A stretch of 64,000 nt of DNA from Rhizobium redzepovicii (GCF_019793435.1 NZ_JAILYH010000003.1:124001-188000), one strand, 5' to 3'. Positions 44,711 to 53,200 are shown, numbered from the stretch's first letter. The notes: generated by a model not told the origin, from the letters alone. Numbers and translations are program-made.

Positions 44711-47686
44711 ATGACCGATATCGCGCAGATGCAGGAACAGCGATTGAGCGCCCTTCGACAGACTGCGTCGGGTGCGCCGAAGCTGCCGTCCAACCCGTTC
44801 TTCGGCGTCGGGCCGATCACCGATGCGACGACCGATGAAGTGGATAGCCGCCTGCGGCGCATCGCCTTCGACGCCTGGATCGAGAAGACCTATCGCAAGT
44901 TCGACGATCGGGGCAACGATATCGGCGGCTTCACCACGGCCGAGATTTCCCGCAGCATGCATCGCGGCTATCCGGCCGACAAGATCCTGACCGACATGAT
45001 GCGGGCGATCCATCGTTATTTTGGTTTCCCCAAGACCAACCGCATGGCGGTGGGGCTCGGCGGCGGCCATAGCGGGTTCACCGTCTGCATCCAGCACCTG
45101 ATGAATGCCAACGACGCCGGCCAGCGCGTCTATGTCGATACGCCGCGGCCGGAGAGCGATCCGTCCAAGGCCGCCGGCTTCTTCCGCCAGTCCTGGGCAA
45201 CACAGCTGATCGAGATGCAGCGCTTCGCCGAAAAGGGTTGCGAAAGCCGCATTCATTTCGCCGCCTCCGAGGGCGTGATCCCGACGGCGGCCGAACTGTC
45301 CTCCCTTGGCGTTTCGATCTTCGTCGGCGTCGGCCACGAGACGACGGGGGCGAACGCCTATACCAGCGCCGAAATCCACGAACTGTTGAACTGGCTCGAC
45401 GGCGATCCGGCCAACCGCCATGCGGTGTTCGACGCTACCTCGATGCTCGGCGCCATGCCGTGGGAGCCCGAGCTGGTCAGCGCCGTCATGGCGAAGTGCT
45501 GCCTGTTCATGCCGTTCCAGAAGGCGATCGGCGGGGTATCAGGCTATTTCGTCGCCTCCTTCACGCCGCATGCGCTGGCGTTGATCGAGAAGAACCAGCA
45601 GGATCCCGCCTGGGCGATCCCGCGCCAGCTGAAGATCGCCCCGCCGATCGATCCGCGCCAGCCGTTTTCGGCCAAGCGCTCCGTCGATGCCGGGCCGTTC
45701 TTCGATCCGGCCGAAGACCGCATGCTCGGCGGCGTCATCAACACCTACAGCGCGCTCGCCTTTGCCGAGACCACTTTCGGCCTGCTGCAGTCGGAAGCCC
45801 GGGTCGGCTCCGTCGTCGAGCTCAACCGCCGCTCCGCCGGCAACCGCGCGGTGATCGACGAATGGGTCAAGTCGCATCCGCTGCTGTCGCTTGCAGTCAC
45901 CGATGCCGAGCGCCGCGGCGCGGCGGTGACGCTGCTGAAGGTCGAGGACGACGGCATCACCGATGCCGGCATCCATGCCCGCATCATCGCCCGTTCCAAG
46001 CAGCTGCTCGGTTATGAGGGCATCACCCATCCGAACGGCGAATACGAGCCCGGCCTCGACGCGGCCCGTTACGTCAACGCCTTCCCCGGCACCCCCGGCG
46101 ATTACCGCGCCTGGGTCGGCGGCATCCGCGAGCCCGAAGATGTCGTGGCGCTGCTGGAAAACCTGCAATATGCCTATCTCAGAGCCAAGATCGTCGTGCT
46201 CGAAGAGGAACTGGCAAAGAGCGGCGTGACCTTCGAGGCGCCCGTCAAGGCCGACGGCGCCGTGCGCAAGGACGATCCCAACCACGCCTATACGGTGCTG
46301 ATCGCCGATCTCGTCGGCCTGCGCTTCGGCGCCGGTGGCGAGCCCGACCATAGCGAGGTCAAGGCCTATATCGAGGAGAAGGGCGGCAGCTTCCATCTCG
46401 GCCCGCTCAGCGACCGTTCGGCGCTCGAAAAGGGCCGCATCCACTTCTTCTATCAGCCGAACCTCAGCACCGAGGCGGAGATCCTGCCGCAGACCGACAA
46501 GGGCCAGTATGACGCGCTGATCGCGGCGGCGACCTTCATCCCGAAGGCCTCCGTCTTTTCGCTCGGCGGCGTGCGCATCGGCGCCGGCACCGGCAATATG
46601 GGCTCGGCCTCCTGGGGCGGCGGCAATGGCGAGGGCGGCAATGCGCCCCTGATGAACACGCCCGGCATCAACAGCCGAGCGACCGCCCAGATGGCTCTCA
46701 AGGCGATCCTGAAGGTCGTGCCCGACCTGCCGGTCGACCGGCTTCACCGGATGGTCGCCGGCGGCGATTTCGATACCGGCCGCCAGCTCAAGGATTTCCC
46801 GACGGCAAAGCTCGAGGGCCGCAAGCTTGCCGTTCTCGGCTACGGCAATATCGGCCGCGAAGTCGCCAAGCTCGCCAAGGCCTTCGGCATGAAGGTGGCG
46901 ATCTATGCCCGCGAACATCACAAGCGCTGGATCGAGGCAGAAGGCTTCGACTATGCCGCAAGCCCTGAGGAAGCGGCAAGCGGCGCCGACGTGCTCTCCG
47001 TCCATATCGGCCTTGGCCGCCTCGATGCTTCGACCGGCACCTATTCCAATGCCGGCACCGTCGATGCCAAGGTGCTCGGCGCCATGAAGGACGGCGCGGT
47101 GCTCGTCAATTACGACCGCGGCGAAGTCGTCGATCCCTATGCGCTCGATGCGGCACTTTCTTCAGGCAAGATCGCCCATGCGGCCATCGACGCCGATCTC
47201 TTCAGGGATGCGGCGACCGGCACGCTCAGCGGCCCGATGCTGCCTTACCTGCCGCTCGAAGAGCGCCACAAGGGCAAGCTCGAACTGCTGCCGCATGCCG
47301 CCGCCGACACCGACCACCCCTCGCGGGTGACCGGCGCCAGGCAGGCTGTCGACCAGATCTTCGACGTCATCCGCTTCAAATCCGTCGTCAATCTGAAGGG
47401 CGACCTGCCTGAGGGTTACGTCTCCGGCGGCAGCCGCACACCGGCCGGCATCGGCCGGGTGACGAAGCAGGTCGTGGCCGAAGCCGGCGGCAAGGCGAAG
47501 CTGCTCGAAGAACTGCGCCAGGCTTCGGAAAAGATCGCCGCCATCACTGGCGCGCTGTCGGCCGTTTCCGATCCGGATCATCGCCAGCGGATCGTCGAGC
47601 GCTACACGAGCTTGCTGGTCGAAAATGCCGACCGGCAGCGGGCGCTGCTCGACCACCTTGGCCTGTATGGGCCGGCGGAGGGGTGA
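44711..47686 (+). CDS. Fused class V aminotransferase (SerC-like) and D-3-phosphoglycerate dehydrogenase-like protein
   Basis: A 991-aa protein from ATG 44711. Residues 30-540 look like a fold-type I PLP aminotransferase of class V: 'GLGGGHSGFTVCIQHL', then 'PFQKAIGGVSGYF' near 268 with the PLP lysine. Residues 560-991 resemble SerA-type dehydrogenases: Rossmann 'VLGYGNIGREVAKLAKAFGMK' near 709, 'VNYDRGEVVDPYAL', and the catalytic His in 'LLPHAAADTDHPS' near 861. SerC and SerA catalyse neighbouring steps of serine synthesis, so a bifunctional enzyme is plausible. Both halves diverge from housekeeping versions ('DRGEVVD' for 'ARGGIVD'), so the substrate may differ. Confidence 0.8.
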   Translation: MTDIAQMQEQRLSALRQTASGAPKLPSNPFFGVGPITDATTDEVDSRLRRIAFDAWIEKTYRKFDDRGNDIGGFTTAEISRSMHRGYPADKILTDMMRAIHRYFGFPKTNRMAVGLGGGHSGFTVCIQHLMNANDAGQRVYVDTPRPESDPSKAAGFFRQSWATQLIEMQRFAEKGCESRIHFAASEGVIPTAAELSSLGVSIFVGVGHETTGANAYTSAEIHELLNWLDGDPANRHAVFDATSMLGAMPWEPELVSAVMAKCCLFMPFQKAIGGVSGYFVASFTPHALALIEKNQQDPAWAIPRQLKIAPPIDPRQPFSAKRSVDAGPFFDPAEDRMLGGVINTYSALAFAETTFGLLQSEARVGSVVELNRRSAGNRAVIDEWVKSHPLLSLAVTDAERRGAAVTLLKVEDDGITDAGIHARIIARSKQLLGYEGITHPNGEYEPGLDAARYVNAFPGTPGDYRAWVGGIREPEDVVALLENLQYAYLRAKIVVLEEELAKSGVTFEAPVKADGAVRKDDPNHAYTVLIADLVGLRFGAGGEPDHSEVKAYIEEKGGSFHLGPLSDRSALEKGRIHFFYQPNLSTEAEILPQTDKGQYDALIAAATFIPKASVFSLGGVRIGAGTGNMGSASWGGGNGEGGNAPLMNTPGINSRATAQMALKAILKVVPDLPVDRLHRMVAGGDFDTGRQLKDFPTAKLEGRKLAVLGYGNIGREVAKLAKAFGMKVAIYAREHHKRWIEAEGFDYAASPEEAASGADVLSVHIGLGRLDASTGTYSNAGTVDAKVLGAMKDGAVLVNYDRGEVVDPYALDAALSSGKIAHAAIDADLFRDAATGTLSGPMLPYLPLEERHKGKLELLPHAAADTDHPSRVTGARQAVDQIFDVIRFKSVVNLKGDLPEGYVSGGSRTPAGIGRVTKQVVAEAGGKAKLLEELRQASEKIAAITGALSAVSDPDHRQRIVERYTSLLVENADRQRALLDHLGLYGPAEG

Positions 47687-47721
47687 GCTGCAGCGGCGCG
47701 GTTCGGGCCAAGCCCAAGACC

Positions 47722-47893
47722 CCGCCCCAACCCCTCCTCACAAGGGGGAGGGGCTAACGTGCGGCACCGCTTCACGTAATCTCCATCGTACCGATCCGTG
47801 GGGCGATAACAGCCAGCAAGAACTTGTCTTCTGGCCACCGCCCAACACCACAGCTTAGTTCCTTCCCCTTGTGGGAGGGGTCTTGCGGCGGGC
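47722..47893. repeat. Dispersed inverted repeat with CCCTCC/GGAGGGG arms
   Basis: GACCCCGCCCCAACCCCTCC...AAGGGGGAGGGG at the left and CCCCTTGTGGGAGGGGTCTTGCGG at the right form imperfect arms around about 100 bp. It lies in the gap after the fusion gene; no gene is seen here. Confidence 0.55.
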
Positions 47894-47925
47894 GCATGGA
47901 GGATCCGGAGCGGCAGCCAAAAAAC

Positions 47926-47955
47926 AAAACAGGCGGCACATCGGCCGCCTGTTTT
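47926..47955. terminator. Bidirectional terminator
   Basis: CAGGCGGC (47930-47937) pairs with GCCGCCTG (47944-47951), with an A-run on the left and TTTT on the right. It suits both convergent genes, the fusion gene from the left and the lipoprotein from the right. Confidence 0.8.
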
Positions 47956-47974
47956 CGTGTCTTCGGGTTGCCCG

Positions 47975-48382
47975 TTACTTCTGTTCCGGAGCCAGGAACT
48001 CGGCGCAATAGGACGGACCGTTGACGCCGGGAATATCGGCGACGGTGCGGATGTCGCGGATCGTATAATCCGAACTGGTGGTAATTTCGGCCTGGCAGCG
48101 CAGATAGGCGGTGCGGGCGGACGCGATCTGCTTGCCGCGCTTGCCGTCGGCGCCTTCGGCATATTTGGCCGGAATGCGCACGGTCTTGTAGCCGCCGCGC
48201 CAGGTATAGACGGTGGTGGCGCCTTCCTCGCGGTCGCTGAGCGGCGGCCCGTAGGCGGCAAAGAAGATGCCGGCCGATTTGCCGACCCAGCGGGCCTCGA
48301 TCGGATTGCCGGCGGAAGGAATGGTGGTGCATCCGGCAAGCCCAATTGCAAGCCCGGCCGCGGTGATGGTGCGGAGTTTCAT
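47975..48382 (-). CDS. Putative lipoprotein
   Basis: A 135-aa protein from ATG 48382. The signal 'MKLRTITAAGLAIGLAGC' ends with lipobox Leu-Ala-Gly-Cys, so it is probably an outer- or inner-membrane lipoprotein. The mature part starts 'TTIPSAGNPIEARWVGKSAGIFFAAYGPP'-like, with 'TVYTWRGGYKTVRIPAKYAEG' and two more cysteines, as in Rhizobiales lipoproteins of unknown function. The frame to 48478 has no proper signal, so the internal ATG is chosen. It shares a terminator with the convergent fusion gene. Confidence 0.8.
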   Translation of the reverse strand: MKLRTITAAGLAIGLAGCTTIPSAGNPIEARWVGKSAGIFFAAYGPPLSDREEGATTVYTWRGGYKTVRIPAKYAEGADGKRGKQIASARTAYLRCQAEITTSSDYTIRDIRTVADIPGVNGPSYCAEFLAPEQK

Positions 48383-48604
48383 CGTGTTGTCCCTGGTCTC
48401 TAGCGCAGTGGCTGCGAATCCGCTCTCTACGCGCGGTTTCGCCTGTCCCGTCGAGCCCTTTAGCGCGGAACCCGGCAAAAGAAAATTGCCCCCGGGGCAC
48501 TTCCCGACGATTTGCTCCAGGTGTGTCTTTTTGCAGCAGCACCGCCCTGCCGCACCCTGTCATCAACCCGTCAAAAATTCCCTCGGATTTTTGGAATTTG
48601 GTGC

Positions 48605-48632
48605 TTGTGCAACCAGATAGGCTGTTCTATAG
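48605..48632 (+). promoter_or_regulatory. Promoter of tRNA-Pro
   Basis: TTGTGC at 48605-48610 and CTATAG at 48627-48632 with a 16-bp spacer resemble the rhizobial housekeeping promoter (CTTGAC-N17-CTATAT). The start would fall about 10 bp before the tRNA. Confidence 0.5.
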
Positions 48633-48647
48633 AAGCGCCGCTGGTCA

Positions 48648-48724
48648 CGGAGTGTAGCGCAGTCTGGTAGCGCACCACGTTCGGGACGTGGGGGTCGAGT
48701 GTTCGAATCACTCCACTCCGACCA
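48648..48724 (+). tRNA. tRNA-Pro (CGG)
   Basis: Acceptor CGGAGTG/CACTCCG, D arm with GTAGCGCAGTCTGGTAGCGC, anticodon arm CCACG-ttCGGga-CGTGG, T arm GAGTG-TTCGAAT-CACTC, and CCA encoded at 48722-48724. A terminator follows within 7 bp. Confidence 0.95.
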
Positions 48725-48730
48725 GCTAGA

Positions 48731-48753
48731 AACCCCGCTCCGGCGGGGTTTTT
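48731..48753 (+). terminator. Rho-independent terminator of tRNA-Pro
   Basis: AACCCCGC-tccg-GCGGGGTT followed by TTT, directly after the tRNA. It can also serve the convergent gene at 48775. Confidence 0.85.
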
Positions 48754-48774
48754 CGTTTCCGCTAAGATCTTGGC

Positions 48775-49386
48775 TTAGGGAAACGCGGTCGGCAGGCTGT
48801 CGTCCAGAATATAGAAGTGTTCGCCGATCTTGCTGACACTGATGAACTCGTCCGCACCGGGATAGAGAGTGACGCATTCCTTCTTTCTCTCCAGACAGAA
48901 CGTCTGAAGGCGCTGTTGCCAGGCTGCGGATTGCGCGCCTTTGGGCAAGGCGATTTCATCGCTCTCATCATAGACGAGCGTCGAGTATGTCTTACGCCTG
49001 AACGTATCGTCCCATACGAATGTCCGGAAGCGCTGCTCCGCGCCCGGGAGATCGGCTCGTTTGATCTCTGCCAGATATGCCTGCTTGGTCAGTGCAAATC
49101 GAACGCTGTCGGGCGTTATGCCGGCGACGGCGAGAAGATGAAGGCAGACGAGCAGCAGCAGGGGCGTTATCAGCAGAGACAGGACACGTCGCCAGCGCCG
49201 CAGTACCAGGTTGAAGCAGAGGGAGCCTGCCATGGCGATCAGCGTTGCGAGGAAGACGAAAAGATCGACCGTCCACCAGTCCCATTGGGGAGCAAGCCAA
49301 TAAAGCCAATCCTGCCCCAGAAACGGCAACAGCCAGAGAGCATATGTCCACGTAAGCTGGTCGCCACGTTTTTCTGGCTCTGGCAC
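48775..49386 (-). CDS. Hypothetical membrane protein
   Basis: A 203-aa protein. Three hydrophobic segments lie in the first 95 residues (about 13-32, 38-58 and 66-88), some rich in Trp. A polar C-terminal domain follows with two cysteines in 'QTFCLERKKECVTLYPG', probably periplasmic and possibly disulfide bonded. No family is recognised. It stands alone between tRNA-Pro (convergent) and the DUF982 gene (divergent). Confidence 0.65.
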   Translation of the reverse strand: MPEPEKRGDQLTWTYALWLLPFLGQDWLYWLAPQWDWWTVDLFVFLATLIAMAGSLCFNLVLRRWRRVLSLLITPLLLLVCLHLLAVAGITPDSVRFALTKQAYLAEIKRADLPGAEQRFRTFVWDDTFRRKTYSTLVYDESDEIALPKGAQSAAWQQRLQTFCLERKKECVTLYPGADEFISVSKIGEHFYILDDSLPTAFP

Positions 49387-49504
49387 GTCTGGCTACCGGC
49401 AAGTTGATTCGCTCAGCGACAATAACATGTGAGATAATCGCCTCAACCGGAACGAGTCCGAACGCCGCTCGTTGAGTCGCGTGTTCTGCGTGAGGGGCTG
49501 CATC

Positions 49505-49744
49505 ATGAGCAAGCGACGAAGCTTCAAACCGGTGAAGATCACCATCAATGGCAAGACCAGGACGGTCTATAATGTCGTTCAGGCCGGCAATACCTTGCTG
49601 AACGATTGGCCCGAGCAGACGCCGGCGGCCAAGGCTGCCGAGCTGCTTGTGCTCGATGTCTTCAACGATATCGCCGAGCCAGAGCAGGTGCGGCGGGCAT
49701 TCATAACCGCAGCCAGGGCAAGCGACATCAAGTTCACTTCCTGA
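49505..49744 (+). CDS. DUF982 family protein
   Basis: A 79-aa protein from ATG 49505 with a GAGGGGC ribosome binding site. It carries the DUF982 pattern: beta strands 'VKITINGKTRTVYNV', then 'LLNDWPEQTP', then a helix and 'VRRAFITAARASDI'. DUF982 is a small Rhizobiales family of unknown function, often multicopy and plasmid- or island-linked. It lies next to the prophage-like region. Confidence 0.82.
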   Translation: MSKRRSFKPVKITINGKTRTVYNVVQAGNTLLNDWPEQTPAAKAAELLVLDVFNDIAEPEQVRRAFITAARASDIKFTS

Positions 49745-49770
49745 CCGGCGGCGCTTCAAAAAGCATTCGC

Positions 49771-49998
49771 TTACTTCCATGACACCTGTTCCTGATTGGC
49801 GCGGTCCTGGTTCTTGAACTGTGTCTCCATCCAGGCGGCCGAAATGATCGCGGCGAGGAAGCCGAAGGTGAGGCAGGTGATGGCCTGCTTGCGCCAGGAA
49901 ATGAAGGTGACCGGCGCCGGGGTGAGGGGCTTTTGCGCGCATTCACCGAGCGGGCAGGCGCAGCCGGAAAAGGCCTTGACGATGCAATCGGCAGACAT
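49771..49998 (-). CDS. Small membrane protein of the prophage-like region
   Basis: A 75-aa protein with a cysteine-rich N-terminus (Cys at 5, 13, 15 and 20) and one transmembrane helix at about 41-57. The tail is polar. No family is recognised. It follows the gene at 50011 by 12 bp on the same strand, so the two share the promoter governed by operators 1 and 2. Confidence 0.6.
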   Translation of the reverse strand: MSADCIVKAFSGCACPLGECAQKPLTPAPVTFISWRKQAITCLTFGFLAAIISAAWMETQFKNQDRANQEQVSWK

Positions 49999-50010
49999 CT
50001 CCGTTCCCCC

Positions 50011-50274
50011 TCAGGCGTAAAGCTGATCGCGATCGGTCGTGCCCATGATCTCGCGGGCATAGCGGTAATGCTCCTCGACGGAGGCGCGGGCGCCGCGCAG
50101 CCAGGAGGGGCCGCGGATTAAATGTTCGGGGCGGCGCAGGAAGGCAAAGCCGAGGGCGCCCATGCGCTGGGCCTCGATCGCCATATAGGCGCTGCAGTCT
50201 CCCATCCCCAGCGCGCCATTCCAGCGGGCGTCGCGCCTGCTTTCCACGGTCTCGATATTGCGGATGTGCTGCAT
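50011..50274 (-). CDS. Hypothetical protein under phage-type operators
   Basis: An 87-aa basic protein without signal or membrane span. A GAGAGGACAGG site precedes the ATG at 50274. Two palindromes of the same type as those beside the CI-like repressor gene lie 44-93 bp upstream, so it belongs to the repressor's regulon. The function is unknown. Confidence 0.65.
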   Translation of the reverse strand: MQHIRNIETVESRRDARWNGALGMGDCSAYMAIEAQRMGALGFAFLRRPEHLIRGPSWLRGARASVEEHYRYAREIMGTTDRDQLYA

Positions 50275-50317
50275 CGCCCTGTCCTCTCACGCGCCTCTAA
50301 TCGGCTCATGAGATTAA

Positions 50318-50332
50318 GGTATATATAATACC
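50318..50332. promoter_or_regulatory. Phage-type operator O1
   Basis: GGTATATATAATACC, a near-palindrome with GGTAT/ATACC arms. On the minus strand a TTGACG -35 element (50339-50344) lies 6 nt before it, so the site covers the -10 region of the promoter for the 50011 gene. Confidence 0.75.
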
Positions 50333-50352
50333 CTAAATCGTCAACCGCAGCA

Positions 50353-50367
50353 GGTATAAAAAATACC
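50353..50367. promoter_or_regulatory. Phage-type operator O2
   Basis: GGTATAAAAAATACC, perfect GGTAT/ATACC arms around five A residues. Its centre is 35 bp from that of O1. Confidence 0.75.
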
Positions 50368-50399
50368 CTACTGATTGACGAGGTACGAATCATAGGCGT

Positions 50400-51095
50400 A
50401 TGTCTGTCGCCAGCGATTGGGCGACCGGGTGCAACTCCCGAGCTGACGAAGCCCAGCGGCGCGGGAAGCGAAAGTCCTTAAGTGCGCTGTCAGAAAATCA
50501 GGACGAGGGCGAAGCGAATGGCCCCTCTGGCACGTGTCCCATCCCGGCTCCGGCCTTCAGGACCTGGCCAATGCTCTCCCGGCTTCATGGGCTTTGCTCA
50601 TGGGGTAGGGGGAAGCTTTGGCCGGAACCCTCCCTCACCAGCCTTCAGAAGCGAAGACAGAGAGATAGAAACAAGATTCTCTTGGAGTCTGATGTTGCGA
50701 GAAAAACGGCGGGGCGCAACGAGATCGAAATCGCCGGCGAGGGTGACCGGGCCCGGGTCTTGGGGTCGCCGAATTTGGAGTCGTGGGGGAGGGCTGCCAA
50801 GGATATTCTCGCAGCCATTCGCTCCATCCCGGCGGTAACGCGGCGGTGCGTGGACGACGTCCGGAGCTTTTGCATTTTTTGATTTCGGAAGAAAGGATGC
50901 TCTCGCGATCCTGGTTGCCGGATCGGGGAAATCGAGTGGGATCCTACAGGCCGTACATTTCGCGCGTGGCGCTGAAGGCCAGGAGAAGCGCCGCTAATGT
51001 GACGATATGGAACCAGATTCTGCCGGCGCGAGAGGAAGGGAGGATCGTCTTGTTTTCCTTGATAAATATGGCTTGTTCGCAACGAGCATGGATGC
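50400..51095. other. 700-bp intergenic stretch in the prophage-like region
   Basis: Several overlapping open frames exist on both strands (for example 50400-50882 plus and 50645-51256 minus), but none has a recognisable domain, ribosome binding site or consistent coding pattern. I see no RNA gene or repeat. It may be remnant sequence from deleted phage genes. Confidence 0.45.
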
Positions 51096-51743
51096 CTACA
51101 TCTCGATGATCGACCGGCGGACGCGGCCGACGATGGTGACGACGCCCTGGAAATCCGGCGGCGGCACGTCCTCATAAGAAGCGGGCTGAAAGGGCGGGTT
51201 GTCGTTCGGGCGATAGCGCTTGTAGGTGGCAGCCCCCGTCTCGTCGGCGACGACATAAAGCGCGTTCGGCGCCAGGCGCTTGTCGCGAAGGTTGACGAAG
51301 ATGATCGAGCCCGGCGGCGAGATCTTGTTCATCGAATTGCCTTCGACCTCGAGCGCGATCCATTCGCCATCAGGCAGATCGAGGGCGGCCACCGTCGGGA
51401 ATTCCGAAAAGTCGGTGATCGGCGCCTGCTCGCTCAGCTGGCCGGCGCTGACCCAGGAGATCTTCGGCACGTCGGCGACAGAGACCGGCAGCTCATCCGG
51501 ATCGAGCGCATTGCCGGTGCCGAACTGCAGCCAGTTGAGATTGACCTTGAAGGCGCGGGCGTATTTCTTCGCATCGGCAATTCCGAAGCCGTTGCGGCCG
51601 GACTCATGCGCCTTGTAGACATTCGCATTCCAGCCGAACCGGTCGACGATCGCTTTCGGCCCGGCAAAGCCCGCGTTTTTCCGGGCCATGACCAGCCGCT
51701 TTGCGCGTTCTTCGCGCTCAAATTGTTCCTGATCTTTCAACAT
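51096..51743 (-). CDS. CI/LexA-type prophage repressor (S24 peptidase)
   Basis: A 215-aa repressor. The N-terminal HTH (about 10-75) includes 'AIVDRFGWNANVYKAHESGRNGF' and 'AKKYARAFKVNLNWLQFGTG'. The C-terminal S24 domain has the self-cleavage bond Ala100-Gly101, the nucleophile Ser137 in 'EGNSMNK' and the general base Lys175 in 'TYKRY'. It should cut itself after DNA damage and release its operators. ATG 51743 is chosen: a promoter fits so that +1 falls on this ATG, and operator O3 abuts it. It is divergent from the early-type genes at 51826. Confidence 0.88.
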   Translation of the reverse strand: MLKDQEQFEREERAKRLVMARKNAGFAGPKAIVDRFGWNANVYKAHESGRNGFGIADAKKYARAFKVNLNWLQFGTGNALDPDELPVSVADVPKISWVSAGQLSEQAPITDFSEFPTVAALDLPDGEWIALEVEGNSMNKISPPGSIIFVNLRDKRLAPNALYVVADETGAATYKRYRPNDNPPFQPASYEDVPPPDFQGVVTIVGRVRRSIIEM

Positions 51744-51779
51744 GATATAAAAAATACCCCATTCCAGGGTATATGTCAT
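51744..51779 (-). promoter_or_regulatory. Operator O3 and putative leaderless repressor promoter
   Basis: GATATAAAAAATACC (51744-51758) matches the operator consensus with one change and touches the repressor start codon. On the minus strand ATGACA (51779-51774), a 17-bp spacer and TATTTT (51756-51751) put +1 at the ATG itself, so the mRNA would lack a leader. Confidence 0.5.
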
Positions 51780-51802
51780 GCTTTTTTCTGCTTGACGTGC
51801 GG

Positions 51803-51817
51803 GGTATTAAATATACC
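51803..51817. promoter_or_regulatory. Phage-type operator O4
   Basis: GGTATTAAATATACC lies 5 nt after a TTGACG element (51792-51797) and just before the rightward genes that start at 51826. The layout TTGACG-N5/6-operator is the same as at O1. Confidence 0.75.
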
Positions 51818-51825
51818 CTATACGC

Positions 51826-52062
51826 ATGACAAACAGCCAAAACATCAACGCCTCCATCCAGGCGACAGTCGGTCCATTCCAGCGCGAAAACGCCCGCTAC
51901 ACCGGCTGCCCGAACTGCGGCAAGGCGCTGTCGATCGCCGAGGTGATCGAGCACCATTGCGAAAATTGCGGCCGGCAGACCAGCCCGAAGGAGATGCGGC
52001 AGACAGCCGATCGACCCGGCGCGTCTGCGCTCACCGATCCCGACAGCCTCACGCCTCCCTGA
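51826..52062 (+). CDS. Small zinc-ribbon protein, first rightward gene
   Basis: A 78-aa protein. 'CPNCG' near residue 28 and 'CENCG' near residue 45 form a zinc ribbon; the N- and C-terminal ends are likely disordered. No Shine-Dalgarno site precedes the ATG, which lies right behind operator O4, so leaderless initiation is possible. It is analogous in position to cro or an early gene but has no HTH. Confidence 0.65.
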   Translation: MTNSQNINASIQATVGPFQRENARYTGCPNCGKALSIAEVIEHHCENCGRQTSPKEMRQTADRPGASALTDPDSLTPP

Positions 52063-52198
52063 CGGCTCTCGGTGGCCGGCGTCGTCGCCCTCCCTCGGCG
52101 ACGCCGGCAGCTATTTCCGGGCGGCCATCGCCGCCGATGAACTCACATGAAGCAGCTGGCAGCGCCCGCTTCGGCGGCAACGGCCCGCTGCGCCCGAA

Positions 52199-52450
52199 AT
52201 GGACAAGAAGGATCATCCCGGCATGAACGCGCTCGAGCTCTTCCGCACCGGCAGGGACTACATCGAAATCGCAGCCATTCTCGGCATGTCGGTGCCTTCG
52301 GTGGAAAGCGAGATCCACCGGCTTCGAAGCGCCGAGAGGGGCGATACCGCCCAGCAGGATCATGCCGGCGCGGAGATCCGCCGCTTTCCGCATCGGATCA
52401 AGCCGGGCACGCCGGTGAATTTTGCCGGCGGGCAGCGGCGGCAGGTTTGA
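52199..52450 (+). CDS. Small HTH protein
   Basis: An 83-aa protein. Residues 10-45, 'ALELFRTGRDYIEIAAILGMSVPSVESEIHRLRS', form a helix-turn-helix like sigma region 4 or short phage regulators. The tail is basic. An ATG at 52223 with an AAGGAT site upstream is an alternative start that would remove eight residues. It is probably a DNA-binding regulator in the rightward operon. Confidence 0.6.
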   Translation: MDKKDHPGMNALELFRTGRDYIEIAAILGMSVPSVESEIHRLRSAERGDTAQQDHAGAEIRRFPHRIKPGTPVNFAGGQRRQV

Positions 52451-52473
52451 GCGGCGGGAAAAGGGAAAACGGC

Positions 52474-52839
52474 ATGGCGAAGGACACAATGAGCAAGGAC
52501 ATCATGGACATCCTCAGCCCGGTGCTGGGGGAAGAGCTGGCGGCGGCCGTCATCGAGCATCGCAGGCGCACGCTGAGGAAGCCGCTGACGGCTTACGCCG
52601 CCCGCATCCAGGCCAGGGAATATCTGCTGACCGGCGATCCGGCCGGCGCTGCCGAGATGCAGATCTTCCGCGGCTGGCAGGCGATCAAATGCGACTGGTA
52701 CCTCAAGGAGAAGGCGAGGGAAGCCGGGTCGATCAACAGCAGCACGAGAAGGACGACAGTCGATGCCGCAAGAGATTTCCTCTCCGGTGAGGATCATAGC
52801 GGGGATGCTTTCGGGTTTCCCGGCATCATCAGGCACTGA
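52474..52839 (+). CDS. Hypothetical phage-type protein
   Basis: A 121-aa protein from ATG 52474 with a GGGAAAA site upstream. It is helical and charged: 'VIEHRRRTLRKPLTAYAARIQAREYLLTGDP', and further on 'RGWQAIKCDWYLKEKAREAG'. No domain is recognised. It overlaps the next gene by 77 bp in another frame, as in compact phage operons. Confidence 0.6.
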   Translation: MAKDTMSKDIMDILSPVLGEELAAAVIEHRRRTLRKPLTAYAARIQAREYLLTGDPAGAAEMQIFRGWQAIKCDWYLKEKAREAGSINSSTRRTTVDAARDFLSGEDHSGDAFGFPGIIRH

Positions 52840-53200
52840 TCCCGACATGCAGATCCGCGCCTATCTCCTCGCCATCGACGGCATCCCGCTGGAGGCCGTC
52901 TGGCAGGCGGCCAAACTGTTCATTTCAGGCAAGGTCAGGAATCATAACCGCGCCTTCGCACCGAGCTCGGCCAGTTTCGCCGAGCAATGCCGCCGGCAGC
53001 AGGCGGCGATAACGGCGCAAAGCCGCCCGCGCGTCGCGCCGGCGCCCGAGCCGCCGCAGCCGAAGGTCGCGGCCTACAAGCTGCAGCTCTTGCGCGACGC
53101 CGCGAATGGCAGCCGCAGCGCCAGGCGGGAGCTGGCGAAGATGTTTCCCGACAACCCGATCATTGCACGAGCCACACGACACGAGGAGGCATTGAGGTGA
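52763..53200 (+). CDS. Hypothetical phage-type protein, possible replication role
   Basis: A 145-aa protein. The segment 'AYLLAIDGIPLEAVWQAAKLFISGKVRNHNRAFAPSSASFAEQCR' resembles small proteins encoded next to phage replication genes; the C-terminal half has a Pro-rich linker and a basic helix. The role is a guess from context. It starts inside the previous gene, and its stop overlaps the GTG start of the GcrA-like gene. Confidence 0.6.
   Translation: MPQEISSPVRIIAGMLSGFPASSGTDPDMQIRAYLLAIDGIPLEAVWQAAKLFISGKVRNHNRAFAPSSASFAEQCRRQQAAITAQSRPRVAPAPEPPQPKVAAYKLQLLRDAANGSRSARRELAKMFPDNPIIARATRHEEALR

Noticed and set aside
45539..47005. 488-residue minus-strand frame opposite the SerC/SerA fusion
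   Set aside because: Shadow of a clear coding gene with high third-position GC; no recognisable motif.
50645..51256. 203-residue minus-strand ORF overlapping the repressor gene
   Set aside because: It overlaps the repressor C-terminus in another frame, is Ser/Arg-rich without domains and lacks a ribosome binding site.
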